The notes beneath the pieces are model-generated. The model saw only the letters and a list, made by a program, of their open reading frames with translations. It ran no database searches and was not told the origin of the DNA. A stretch of DNA of 64,000 nt. It comes from Falsiroseomonas bella. Its GTDB lineage: Bacteria > Pseudomonadota > Alphaproteobacteria > Acetobacterales > Acetobacteraceae. Position 1 is the first letter of the stretch, and every line of letters starts with the position of its first letter. This document shows, one piece after another, positions 1 to 10,379 of this stretch. Position numbers and translations under genes: made by a program. The stretch lies in NCBI RefSeq assembly GCF_003173615.1, contig NZ_QGNA01000001.1, positions 1 through 64,000 on the forward strand, in the 5' to 3' direction.

Positions 1-126
1 TGCTTCAACCGGCTGAAGCACTTCCGCCGCATCGCCACGCGCTTCGACAAGCTCGCTCGAAATTACCTCAGCGCCGTCGCCATCGCCGCCATCAGGCTAT
101 GGACCAGGTTTGAGTCCAGGACCTAG
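1..126 (+). CDS. IS5-family transposase, C-terminal fragment (window edge)
   Basis: The first 41 codons are the tail of a DDE transposase of the IS5 family. The visible protein contains NRLKHFRRIATRFDKLARNY, the conserved C-terminal block in which an Arg/Lys-rich helix follows the catalytic Glu, and it ends LWTRFESRT. The catalytic residues lie upstream of the window, so activity cannot be judged. The stop codon TAG lies at 124-126, inside a CTAG shared with the stop of the minus-strand PEP-CTERM gene. IS5 relatives commonly terminate within the terminal inverted repeat and target CTAR or TA, so the right end of the IS probably lies within a few bases of 123. I cannot confirm the inverted repeat because the left end is not visible. 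Confidence 0.8.
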   Translation, partial: CFNRLKHFRRIATRFDKLARNYLSAVAIAAIRLWTRFESRT

Positions 127-620
127 CTGACCCGATCGGCGCGGCGCAACCGGCGGACCAGCACGACGAGCGCAAGCGCCATCGGCAGCCAGAGCAGCGC
201 GGCGGGTTCCGGCACCTCGGCCGGGACGGGCGGCGGGATTTCGGGCACCCGGACCGGCGGGCCGATCTCGCCTTCCGGACCGCCGCCAGGGGTCGGCGCG
301 AAAGGCGGGTTGGCGCCGAACAGCAACTCCCCGGGCAGCAGCGCGAAACGGGGATCTGCCGTCGCCACGCCGCCGGGCTGGCCCGCCCCGCCGGGCGCGG
401 GCTCGGCCGGTGGTGGCGCCTGGGCCGGGGTGGCGGTGGGGCCCGCTGCAGCGAGGCTCAGCGCCCCCGCATCGCGGCAGACCCGCAGCGGGCGGGAGAC
501 GCGCCGCACCGCCCGCACTGCGCCGACCGTCCCGCCCACTCCGGCCCCGGCAGCCGGCGCCTTGGCCGGCGCGGCGCGACGCACCTGGCGGACAAGGAAG
601 CGCGGAACACAGGACAGCAT
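123..620 (-). CDS. PEP-CTERM sorting-domain protein
   Basis: The 165-residue protein is Ala/Pro/Arg-rich with low complexity in the middle. It ends in a recognisable PEP-CTERM signal: VPEP at about residue 135, a hydrophobic segment (AALLWLPMALALVVLV) and a basic tail RRLRR. Such proteins are exported and processed by an exosortase/archaeosortase-type enzyme at the envelope. The N-terminus lacks a classical signal peptide directly after the Met, although an Ala-rich stretch at about 53-68 could act as one, so the start is uncertain. A GGAGG sequence lies about 10 nt before this ATG. The stop codon overlaps the end of the neighbouring IS transposase, so the extreme C-terminus may have been fixed by IS insertion. 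No exosortase gene is in the window. Confidence 0.6.
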   Translation of the reverse strand: MLSCVPRFLVRQVRRAAPAKAPAAGAGVGGTVGAVRAVRRVSRPLRVCRDAGALSLAAAGPTATPAQAPPPAEPAPGGAGQPGGVATADPRFALLPGELLFGANPPFAPTPGGGPEGEIGPPVRVPEIPPPVPAEVPEPAALLWLPMALALVVLVRRLRRADRVS

Positions 621-793
621 GACGAGCGGGGCCTCCGAACCGAGGCTCGCCTGTTCGCATGGTCCATCTTAATATTGAGACAATCGGCGCCGGCTCGTGC
701 GCATGGCCGCCCCGCAGCCTCTCGCCTTGCAATGGCGGGGTCCGACGCGCATCTTGCGGCCCACCGAGACCGCGCCCGGAATTCCGAAACAGA

Positions 794-1600
794 ATGGAAC
801 AGCAGGGCGGCGAATCCCGCCGCATCACCCTCCATCGCCCCGAGGACTTCGCGGGCATGCGCCGCGCCGGGCAACTGGCCGCCGAGACGCTCGACATGAT
901 CACGCCGCATGTGAAGCCCGGCGTGACGACGGAGCAGCTCGACCGCATCCTGCACGACTATATCGTGGCGCATCACGCGACGCCGGCGACGCTCGGCTAT
1001 CGCGGCTACACCAAGTCGTCCTGCACCTCGATCAACCACGTGGTCTGCCACGGCATCCCGGGCGAGCGCGTGCTGCTGGAAGGCGACATCGTCAACATCG
1101 ACGTCACCGTCATCCTCGATGGCTGGCACGGCGACACCAGCCGCATGTACGTGGCGGGCCAGCCCTCCACCAAGGCGCGGCTGCTGATGGACGTGACCTA
1201 TGAGGCGATGATGCGCGGCATCGCGGCGATCCGCCCGGGTGCCACGCTCGGCGACATCGGCCACGCGATCCAGTCCTTCGTGGAGAAGCACCGCTTCTCC
1301 GTGGTGCGCGACTTCTGCGGACACGGCATCGGCCGCCGCTTCCACGAGCCGCCGAACGTGCTGCATTTCGGCCGCCCGGGCGAAGGCCCGCAGCTCAAGC
1401 CGGGGATGTTCTTCACCGTGGAGCCGATGGTGAATGCCGGCCGGCCCGAGGTGAAGATTTTGGACGATGGCTGGACGGCGGTGACGCGCGACCGCTCACT
1501 CTCCGCGCAGTTCGAGCACATGGTCGGCGTGACCGAGGACGGCGTGGAGATCTTCACCATCTCCCCCGCCGGCCTGCACCGCCCGCCGTATCACGCCTGA
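794..1600 (+). CDS. map: Type I methionine aminopeptidase
   Basis: This 268-residue cytosolic metalloprotease removes the initiator Met from nascent proteins. All five metal ligands of the family are visible: Asp in VNIDVTV, Asp in WHGDTSR, His in CGHGIGRRFHEPP, Glu in FTVEPM and Glu in QFEHM. The length fits bacterial type I enzymes without an SH3-like zinc extension. The frame is open further upstream to 659, but the ATG at 794 gives the usual short leader before the PEDFAGMRRAGQLAAE helix, so it is preferred; its ribosome binding site is weak. radC follows after about 50 bp in the same direction, an arrangement often seen in alphaproteobacteria. Confidence 0.95.
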   Translation: MEQQGGESRRITLHRPEDFAGMRRAGQLAAETLDMITPHVKPGVTTEQLDRILHDYIVAHHATPATLGYRGYTKSSCTSINHVVCHGIPGERVLLEGDIVNIDVTVILDGWHGDTSRMYVAGQPSTKARLLMDVTYEAMMRGIAAIRPGATLGDIGHAIQSFVEKHRFSVVRDFCGHGIGRRFHEPPNVLHFGRPGEGPQLKPGMFFTVEPMVNAGRPEVKILDDGWTAVTRDRSLSAQFEHMVGVTEDGVEIFTISPAGLHRPPYHA

Positions 1601-1651
1601 CACTCACGCCCTGGTTGAACATCGCGCCGCCGCCGTGCAGGCTGGCTGTTC

Positions 1652-2401
1652 ATGGCGCGCAGACCCAGGCACTTTGCCGAGGCAGGCCCCGGCCTCCTGG
1701 ACCTCGCCCCGCTGCCGGGCAGCGAGGCGGTGCCGGGCCATCTCGGCCATCGCGAGCGCATCCGGGAGAAGCTGCTGGGGCGCGGCGCGGAGGCGCTGGC
1801 GGAATACGAGATCCTGGAAGTCCTGCTCTTCGCCAACTACCCGCGGCAGGACACCAAGCCCGTCGCCAAGGCGCTGATCGCGCGCTTCGGCAGCCTGGCC
1901 CGCGTGCTGGCCGCGCGGCCGGAGGAACTGCAGGAGGTGGAGCGCGTCGGCCCCGGCGCCGCGGCCACCATCAAGGCGGCCAACGCCGCCGCGCTGCACA
2001 TGCTGCGCGCCGAGGCGAAGGAACAGCCGGTGCTGAACAACTGGGACCGGCTGCTCGCCTACCTGACGGCCGCGCTGGCGCGCGAGCCGATCGAGCAGTT
2101 CCGGGTGATTTTCCTCGACACGCGCAACCGCATGATCGCCGACGAGGCGCAGGCGCGGGGCACGGTGAATCACACGCCGGTCTATCCGCGGGAGGTGGTG
2201 AAGCGCGCGCTGGAGCTCGGCGCCACCGCGCTGATCCTGGTGCACAACCACCCGAGCGGCGACCCCACGCCGTCCCGCGCCGATGTCGAGATGACGGCGG
2301 AGGTGAAGGCGGCCGCCGCCGCGCTCGGGATCGTGCTGCACGACCACCTGATCATCGGCAACGGGCGGCATCTGTCCTTCAGGCGGGAGGGGCTGCTGTA
2401 G
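1652..2401 (+). CDS. radC: RadC/JAB-domain protein
   Basis: The 249-residue protein has an N-terminal helix-hairpin-helix region (LQEVERVGPGAAATIKAA, about residues 90-110) followed by a JAMM/JAB metalloprotease-like domain. The JAMM motif is visible as HNHPSGDPTPSRAD at about 190-204, with an upstream Glu in REPIEQFRVIFLD. The family was named after a repair mutant but its biochemical role is unresolved. JAMM folds are zinc-dependent and often act on isopeptide bonds, so a hydrolase role is inference. The length is normal for the family. It follows map closely on the same strand. Confidence 0.9.
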   Translation: MARRPRHFAEAGPGLLDLAPLPGSEAVPGHLGHRERIREKLLGRGAEALAEYEILEVLLFANYPRQDTKPVAKALIARFGSLARVLAARPEELQEVERVGPGAAATIKAANAAALHMLRAEAKEQPVLNNWDRLLAYLTAALAREPIEQFRVIFLDTRNRMIADEAQARGTVNHTPVYPREVVKRALELGATALILVHNHPSGDPTPSRADVEMTAEVKAAAAALGIVLHDHLIIGNGRHLSFRREGLL

Positions 2402-2485
2402 CCCTGCGGCCGCAGGAAGGCTGACAGTAACGAACATCCGCCACGATTGACCCTGATGCTCCGCCCCCGGCATGGTTCCCGCCCG

Positions 2486-3349
2486 ATGCGACGTTCCGTC
2501 CTGCTTCCCGCGCTGTTGATCGGCCTCGCCGCCTCCGGCGCGGTGCTGGCGCAGGGCGTGCCGGGAAAGCCGCCGCCCTCCAACGCGCCGCAATTCCAGC
2601 CGGCGCCAGCCGCCTTCCCGCCGCTGCCCACCGCCAAGCCGCCGCCGCTTGCCGGCGCGCCGGCACCCGCCGTGGCCGGCAAGCCCGGCGCGCCGCCCGC
2701 GGCGCCGCCCGGCGGCACGGGCCGCACGCTGTCCACCGGCACCGGCTTCGTCGTCGCCACCGGGCGCGCGCTGACCAACTACCATGTCATCGAGGGATGC
2801 CGCGCCGTGCGGCTGCGCACCTCCGCGGGCAACGAGATGCCGGCCCGCGTGCTGGCCTCCGACCGGCAGCGCGACCTGGCGCTGCTGGAGGTGCCGAGCG
2901 AAGCCGGGCCGCCGCTGACCTTCCGGCGCAACCCGAACATCCGCCGCGGCGAGAACGTCGTGACCTACGGCTTCCCGCTGGCCGGGCTGCTCTCCTCCGG
3001 GCCGACGCTGACTACCGGCGAGATCTCGGCGCTGGCGGGGCTGCGCGACAACCAGACCCAGTACCAGATCAGCGCGCCGGTGCAGCCGGGCAATTCCGGC
3101 GGGCCGCTGCTCGACATGAGCGGGCAGGTGGTGGGCGTGATCGTCTCCAAGCTGAATGCGCAGCGCATCGCGCAGCAGACCGGCGACATTCCGCAGAACG
3201 TGAATTTCGCGGTGAAGGGGACGGAGGCGCTGGACTTCCTGCGCCGCAACCGCGTGGAGCCGCGCCTGGATGACGGCGCGCAGCGCAGCGCCGCAGAGGT
3301 GGGCGAGATCGCCCATCCCTCCGTGCTGTTCCTCCGCTGCCTCGGCTGA
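2486..3349 (+). CDS. Secreted trypsin-like serine protease (S1C/DegP-like, no PDZ)
   Basis: This is a periplasmic serine endopeptidase of the S1 fold. From the ATG at 2486 the first 22 residues form a clean Sec signal (MRRSVLLPALLIGLAASGAV, then LA-Q). A Pro/Ala-rich linker of about 55 residues comes next, then the protease domain. The catalytic triad is visible as His in NYHVIEGC, Asp in DRQRDLALLEV and Ser in QPGNSGGPLLD. No PDZ domain follows, unlike DegP/DegS. In-frame starts at 2447 (TTG) and 2456 (ATG) would add up to 13 residues before the signal and are less likely. The protein may act in envelope protein quality control; the substrate is unknown. Confidence 0.85.
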   Translation: MRRSVLLPALLIGLAASGAVLAQGVPGKPPPSNAPQFQPAPAAFPPLPTAKPPPLAGAPAPAVAGKPGAPPAAPPGGTGRTLSTGTGFVVATGRALTNYHVIEGCRAVRLRTSAGNEMPARVLASDRQRDLALLEVPSEAGPPLTFRRNPNIRRGENVVTYGFPLAGLLSSGPTLTTGEISALAGLRDNQTQYQISAPVQPGNSGGPLLDMSGQVVGVIVSKLNAQRIAQQTGDIPQNVNFAVKGTEALDFLRRNRVEPRLDDGAQRSAAEVGEIAHPSVLFLRCLG

Positions 3350-3386
3350 TTCTTCTGGAACGCTCGGCCAGCGCTTGCGGCCGGCC

Positions 3387-4091
3387 TCAGGCGTCGAGCC
3401 ACTCCCGCAGCAACGCCGTCACCGCCTCCGGCTTCTCCATCGACGGCAGGTGGCCCGCGCCGGGAATGCGGGCCAGGCGCGCGCCGGGGATGCCGGCGGC
3501 CATCTCCTCGGCCAGGTGCGGCGGGGTGAGCGTATCGCCCTCCCCCACCGCCACCAGCGCCGGGATCGCGATGCGCGGCAGGTCGGGGCGGCTGTCCGCA
3601 CGGTGCATGATGGCGCGCTGCTGGCGGTGGAAGGCCGGGCGGCCGACGCGCTCGGCCATGGCCATCACCTCGGCGGCGAGCGGGCCGGCCAGGTGATCGG
3701 GGTGCAGCAGCTGCGGCAGCAGGCGCGGCGTGACGCCGCGGAACATCCCGCTCTCCGACAGCGCGAGCAGGGCGCGGCGACGGCGCGTCTGCTCCTCCGT
3801 GTCCGGCCGGGCGGAGGTGTCGAACAGTGCGATCCGCGCCACGCGATGCGGCGCGCGGCGCCAGATCTCGAAGGCGACATAGCCGCCCATGGACAGGCCG
3901 CAGACGGCGAGCGGCCCCTCCCCCGGCACGGCGGCGAGCGCGCGCCCGGCCATGCCCCCGATGCTGTCGTCATGCGTGAGGTCGGCGATGCGGCAGGGCA
4001 GCACGGCGCCGAGCGCGGCCGCCTGGTCGCGCCAGAGCCGCGCATCGCAGAGCAGGCCGGGGAGCAGGAGCAGGGTCGTTCCGTCGGTCAT
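3387..4091 (-). CDS. Alpha/beta-fold hydrolase
   Basis: The 234-residue protein has the compact alpha/beta hydrolase layout. It starts LLLLPGLLCDARLWRDQ (an oxyanion-hole PG loop) and has the nucleophile elbow GLSMGG at about residue 84. The acid follows in VGEGDTLTP, and the catalytic His is in GAGHLPSMEKPE near the C-terminus. There is no signal peptide, so it is probably cytosolic. The triad supports an esterase or related C-O/C-C hydrolase; the substrate cannot be read from the sequence. It is transcribed convergently with the protease gene and away from the DEAD-box helicase gene. Confidence 0.85.
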   Translation of the reverse strand: MTDGTTLLLLPGLLCDARLWRDQAAALGAVLPCRIADLTHDDSIGGMAGRALAAVPGEGPLAVCGLSMGGYVAFEIWRRAPHRVARIALFDTSARPDTEEQTRRRRALLALSESGMFRGVTPRLLPQLLHPDHLAGPLAAEVMAMAERVGRPAFHRQQRAIMHRADSRPDLPRIAIPALVAVGEGDTLTPPHLAEEMAAGIPGARLARIPGAGHLPSMEKPEAVTALLREWLDA

Positions 4092-4282
4092 GGGGGGAAC
4101 CTCGGCCGCGCATGGCCGGTCCGCAAGGCGCCAAGCTTGATTTTGCGGCCGCTTCGGCGCATATGCGGCGCGTTCCCACAGGCCCCGCTGCGCCGAAGGT
4201 TGCGCCTGCGGGGCGATCCTGCCGGCGCAGGCCCGACACGGGCTGGCGGCGCGACAGGCCCGAGGCCGACAGAGAACCGACT

Positions 4283-6280
<1,998 letters not shown>

Positions 6281-6363
6281 GCCAGGCCGCCCGGCGTTTG
6301 CCCTGGCGCGCCGAGCACCTAGATTGCCCTGCGCGGCCCCTGCCGCGCCGTGAGGAGGAAGCC

Positions 6364-7572
6364 ATGAACGTCGTCGCCCCGGTCGCGAAGAAGTCGACGC
6401 TGCCGCCCTTCAAGTGGGACGACCCGCTGCTGCTCGACGAGGCGCTGACCGAGGACGAGCGGATGATCCGCGACGCCGCCCGGCAGTTCTGCCAGGAAAA
6501 GCTGATGCCGCGCGTGCTCATGGCGAACCGCAACGAGCACTTCGATCGCGAGATCATGAACGAGTTCGGCGAGATGGGCTTCCTGGGTGCGACCCTGGAA
6601 GGCTACGGCTGCGCCGGCGTCTCCTATGTCGCCTACGGGCTGATGGCGCGCGAGGTGGAGCGGGTCGATTCCGGCTACCGTTCCGCCTTCTCCGTGCAGT
6701 CCAGCCTGGTGATGTTCCCGATCCACGCCTTCGGGTCGGAGGAGCAGCGCCAGAAGTTCCTGCCCAAGCTGCGCACCGGCGAATGGGTCGGGTGCTTCGG
6801 CCTGACCGAGCCCGATGCGGGCTCCGACCCCGCCTCGATGCGCACCCGCGCGAAGAAGGTGGATGGCGGCTACCTGCTGTCCGGCTCCAAGACCTGGATC
6901 ACCAACTCGCCGATCGCCGATGTCGCGGTGGTCTGGGCGAAGGACGATGAGGGCGTGCTGCGCGGCTTCATCCTGGAGCGCGGCATGAAGGGCCTCACCT
7001 TCCCGAAGATCGAGGGCAAGTTCAGCCTGCGTGCCAGCGTCACCGGCATGATCATGATGGACGAGGTCTTCGTGCCGGAGGCGAACCGCCTGCCGGGCGT
7101 GAAGAGCCTCGCGGGTCCGTTCCAGTGCCTGAACCGCGCGCGCTACGGCATCGCCTGGGGCGCGATGGGCGCCGCCGAGTTCTGCTGGCACGCCGCGCGC
7201 GACTACACCATGAACCGCAAGATGTTCGGCAAGCCGCTGGCGCAGACGCAGCTGATTCAGAAGAAGCTGGCCGACATGCAGACCGAGATCACCCTCGGCC
7301 TGCACGCCGTGCTGCGCGTCGGGCGGCTGTTCGACGAGCACAAGGCCTCGCCGGAAATGATCAGCCTGGTCAAGCGCAACAACTGCGGCAAGGCGCTGGA
7401 TATCGCCCGCGTCGCGCGCGACATGCACGGCGGCAACGGCATCGTGGACGAGTACCACGTGATCCGCCACGTCATGAACCTCGAGACGGTGAACACCTAC
7501 GAGGGCACGCATGACGTGCACGCGCTGATCCTCGGCCGCGCGCAGACCGGTCTCAACGCCTTCGGCGGGTAG
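6364..7572 (+). CDS. gcdH: Glutaryl-CoA dehydrogenase
   Basis: This FAD flavoprotein of the acyl-CoA dehydrogenase family oxidatively decarboxylates glutaryl-CoA to crotonyl-CoA in lysine/tryptophan catabolism. The 402-residue chain shows the FAD/substrate motif [16 protein letters not shown] (about 140-155), [11 protein letters not shown], and the catalytic Glu in [20 protein letters not shown], which is characteristic of GCDH. An AGGAGG precedes the chosen ATG by a few bases. The frame is open to 6298 but without supporting coding character. It is not linked to other lysine-degradation genes here. Confidence 0.92.
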   Translation: MNVVAPVAKKSTLPPFKWDDPLLLDEALTEDERMIRDAARQFCQEKLMPRVLMANRNEHFDREIMNEFGEMGFLGATLEGYGCAGVSYVAYGLMAREVERVDSGYRSAFSVQSSLVMFPIHAFGSEEQRQKFLPKLRTGEWVGCFGLTEPDAGSDPASMRTRAKKVDGGYLLSGSKTWITNSPIADVAVVWAKDDEGVLRGFILERGMKGLTFPKIEGKFSLRASVTGMIMMDEVFVPEANRLPGVKSLAGPFQCLNRARYGIAWGAMGAAEFCWHAARDYTMNRKMFGKPLAQTQLIQKKLADMQTEITLGLHAVLRVGRLFDEHKASPEMISLVKRNNCGKALDIARVARDMHGGNGIVDEYHVIRHVMNLETVNTYEGTHDVHALILGRAQTGLNAFGG

Positions 7573-7588
7573 GGCTCAGGCTCGTTCC

Positions 7589-7990
7589 ATGCTGACCGGC
7601 GGCGATCCGCTGACCATCGAGCGGACGCTGCAGCTTGCCATCGCGCCGGCCTTCATCCTGACCGGCGCCATGGCGGTGCTGAACCTGCTCAGCACGCGGC
7701 TGCAACGCCTGGTGGACCGCCAGCGCGAGGTGACCGATGAGGCGGAGCGCAGCATGGTGCGCCGCCGGATCGCGGCGACGCATGGCGCGATGGCGGCCTG
7801 CGTGCTGTGCGCCGTCGCGATCTGCGTGCTGGTCATCGTCGCCTTCGTCGAGCCGGTCTTCGGCATTGGCGCCGGCATGCACATCGTCGGGCTGATGCTG
7901 GTCGCGATGCTGGCGCTGACCACGGCGCTGGCGCTGTTCTTCTGGGAAGTCATGCGCTCCGGCCGCGACCACGGGCCGGGCGGGCGATGA
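7589..7990 (+). CDS. DUF2721-family small membrane protein
   Basis: This 133-residue inner-membrane protein has three predicted hydrophobic segments: LAIAPAFILTGAMAVLNLL (about 12-30), a strong Ala/Val helix at about 68-88 and another at about 93-115. The first helix is followed by LLSTRLQRLVDRQREV, matching the DUF2721 pattern of a helix, a T-R-L-R-R motif and a cytosolic amphipathic stretch. The function of the family is unknown. Its stop overlaps the ATG of the downstream RNA methyltransferase by 4 bp (ATGA), which indicates translational coupling. Confidence 0.75.
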   Translation: MLTGGDPLTIERTLQLAIAPAFILTGAMAVLNLLSTRLQRLVDRQREVTDEAERSMVRRRIAATHGAMAACVLCAVAICVLVIVAFVEPVFGIGAGMHIVGLMLVAMLALTTALALFFWEVMRSGRDHGPGGR

Positions 7991-9255
7991 GCGCCGCGGC
8001 GCGGCGGTTCGCCGTCGCGCGCCTTGGCAGCGCGGGCGACGGCGTCGCGGACACGCCGGACGGGCCGCTGCACATCCCGCGTGCCCTGCCCGGCGAGAGC
8101 GTGACAGCGCGCCCCGCCGGCCGCGGGCAGGCCGTGCTCGACACCGTCGAGGCGCCCTCCCCCGAGCGTGTCGCGCCGCCCTGCGCGCATTTCCTCGAAG
8201 GCTGCGGCGGCTGCGCGCTGCAGCACTGGGACCTCGCCGCGCAGGCGCGCTGGAAGCGCGAGAGGCTGATCGAGGCGCTGGCGCGTGCCGGCTTCGCGGA
8301 GGCGCCCGTGGCGGAGACCGTCGCAACGCCGACGGACAGCCGCCGCCGCGCCGACCTCGCGCTGCGCCGCGCGCAGGACGGCAGTGTCGCCATCGGCTTC
8401 CATGCGCGCGGCAGCGCCGAGGTGCTGGACCTGCGCGAATGCCACATCCTGGAGCCCGCCCTCTTCGCGCTGCTCGCGCCGCTGCGCGTGGTGCTGCGGC
8501 GCCTGTCGGCATTGGCGCGCGAGGGCTCGGCGGTGGTGAACCTGCTCGACAGCGGGCCGGACATCCTGCTGCGCACCGACAAGGCGCTGGACGCGGCGGG
8601 GCGCCGGCTGCTGGCGGCCGCCGCGCAGCAGCTCGGCGTCCCGCGCATCGCCTGGGCGCAAGGCGAGAACCTGCACGAAACCGCGGCGCAGACCGGGCCG
8701 GTGCGGCTGATGCTCGGCGCCGTCGAGGTCGCGCCGCCGCCCGGCGCCTTCCTGCAGGCCAGCCGGGAGGGCGAGGCGGCGATCGTCGCGGCGGTGCTCG
8801 CCGGCCTGCCCACGAAGCTGCCGGCGCGCCCGAAGCTGCTCGATCTCTATGCCGGCATCGGCACGCTGAGCTTTCCGCTCGCCAAGCGCGGCCGCGTCAC
8901 CGCGGCGGAGGGCAGCGCGGAGGCGGTCGCCGCGCTGGACGCCGCCGCGCGCAAGGCGGTGGCCCGCGTCGAGGCGGTGAAGCGCGACCTCGCGCGCCAG
9001 CCCTATCTGCCGGCGGAGCTCAAGGCCTACGACGTGGTGGTGCTGGACCCGCCCTATGCCGGCGCGGCGGAGCAGGTGGCGCAGATCGCCCGCAGCGCGG
9101 TGCGGCACCTGGTCTATGTCTCCTGCAACCCGGTGGCGCTGGCGCGGGATGCAGCGGTGCTGCGCGGGGCTGGTTTCGGCCTCGTCTCGGCCACACCTGT
9201 GGACCAGTTCCGATGGTCCGCGCATCTCGAATCGGTCGTTTCCTTCTCGCGCTGA
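7987..9255 (+). CDS. Class I RNA (uracil-5-)-methyltransferase, TrmA/RlmD family
   Basis: This SAM-dependent enzyme should methylate uracil C5 in rRNA or tRNA. The N-terminus is a TRAM-like strand region (RFAVARLGSAGDGVAD). It is followed by Cys residues in PPCAHFLEGCGGCALQHW that resemble the RumA iron-sulfur site. The Rossmann motif LLDLYAGIGTLSFPLA occurs at about residue 280, DPPYAG at about 355, and the catalytic Cys in VYVSCNPVALARD at about 378. Length (422 residues) and motifs fit RlmC/RlmD-type proteins; which base is modified cannot be assigned. The start is the ATG overlapping the DUF2721 stop. The 3' end overlaps the next gene by 43 bp. Confidence 0.88.
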   Translation: MSAAARRFAVARLGSAGDGVADTPDGPLHIPRALPGESVTARPAGRGQAVLDTVEAPSPERVAPPCAHFLEGCGGCALQHWDLAAQARWKRERLIEALARAGFAEAPVAETVATPTDSRRRADLALRRAQDGSVAIGFHARGSAEVLDLRECHILEPALFALLAPLRVVLRRLSALAREGSAVVNLLDSGPDILLRTDKALDAAGRRLLAAAAQQLGVPRIAWAQGENLHETAAQTGPVRLMLGAVEVAPPPGAFLQASREGEAAIVAAVLAGLPTKLPARPKLLDLYAGIGTLSFPLAKRGRVTAAEGSAEAVAALDAAARKAVARVEAVKRDLARQPYLPAELKAYDVVVLDPPYAGAAEQVAQIARSAVRHLVYVSCNPVALARDAAVLRGAGFGLVSATPVDQFRWSAHLESVVSFSR

Positions 9256-10379
9256 CCCTCGCGGCGCTACCCGGCTGCGCGCGGCTGATCGGCGGCGAGG
9301 CCGGCGTCGTGCTGGAGGCGATCGAGCACGGACCGGCCCGCACCGAGCTCGGCCGCATCACGCCGCCGCCCCTCCGCACCCGCCTGCCCGAGGCCGATCT
9401 CTGGCTGCCGCGCGATGCCGCGCCGCGCGCCGCGGTGGTGCTGGCGCCCGGCTTCTCGGAGGCCGGGCGCGACGATCCCCGCCTGCTGCCGGTGGCCGAA
9501 AGCCTGGCGCGCGCCGGGTTCGCGGTGCGCGTGCCGGAGCTGCCGGGCGCGCGGCGCCTGACGCTCGATCCCGCGGACATCGCGGCGATGCGTCGCGCGG
9601 CCGAGGTCGAGCGCGCGGCGGGGCGGCGCGTGGCGCTGGCCGGCATCTCCTTCGCCGCCGCCCCGGCGCTGCTGGCGGGGCAGGACGGCACCGCCTCGCT
9701 CATCGTCACGCTCGGCGGCTTCCATGACATGACGGCGCTGGCCGTCTTCGCCGCCACCGGCGCGCATCGGGCGCCGGGCGAGACCGCTTGGCGACGTGGC
9801 GCGCCGAATCCCTTCGCCGGCCCGGCCTTCCTGCTCGCGATCGCCGAGGCCATGCCCGATCCCGGGGACCGCTGGCTGCTGCGGGAGGCGGGGGCGCGCC
9901 GGCTCCGCGCGCCGGCAGCGCCGCTCGACGACCTGGCGCGCGACATGACGCCGGCCGGCCGCGCCGCGCTGGCCCTGATCGCGGAGCGCGACCCGGCGCG
10001 CATCCCGGACCGGCTGGCGGCACTGCCCGCGCCCGCACGCAGCGTGCTCGCCGCGCTGGATCCCGCCGGCGCCGGGCTCGTCACCTGCACCCTGGCGATC
10101 CACGGGCTCGAGGACCCGATCATCCCCTGGACGCAATCGGCCGCGCTGGCCGCCGCACTGCCACCCGGGCGCGCCGTGCTGGTGCCGGTGCCGGGCTTCG
10201 GCCATGTGGAGCCGGCGGCGGTGCCGATGGACGGCCAACTCGCCCTGATCCGCGCAATGCGGCACCTGCTGGCCTGGCGCGACGGGCACGATCCGTGCGG
10301 GTCCGCGTACCGAGTTCTTGCAATCCGCCAGCCATCCCCACATGACGCGGCGTCCATGGGGCGCAGGAGAGGGCCGGGA
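9213..10379 (+). CDS. Alpha/beta-hydrolase-fold lipoprotein module, no stop before the next gene
   Basis: From the ATG at 9213 the protein starts with a lipoprotein signal, MVRASRIGRFLLALTLAAL followed by the lipobox LPGC, so the mature product would be lipid-anchored. The body looks like an alpha/beta hydrolase: VVLAPGFSEAG near the start of the fold, nucleophile elbow AGISFAA, an acidic loop in IHGLEDPIIPWTQ and the His in VPGFGHVEPAA. The domain seems complete by about 10280. No in-frame stop occurs, however, and translation continues through about 100 bp of linker into the metallo-hydrolase at 10380 and ends at 11348. It is therefore either the N-terminal half of a 711-residue fusion or a gene that lost its stop. 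The coordinates give the hydrolase part only. Confidence 0.6.

Noticed and set aside
1604-3316. A 570-codon minus-strand frame opposite radC and the protease gene
   Set aside because: It has no domain, no ribosome site and the Arg/His-rich composition of an antisense shadow.
4112-4282. Longer N-terminus of the DEAD-box helicase
   Set aside because: The 57 extra codons overlap the upstream region of the divergent hydrolase gene and read like non-coding Arg/Pro-rich DNA.
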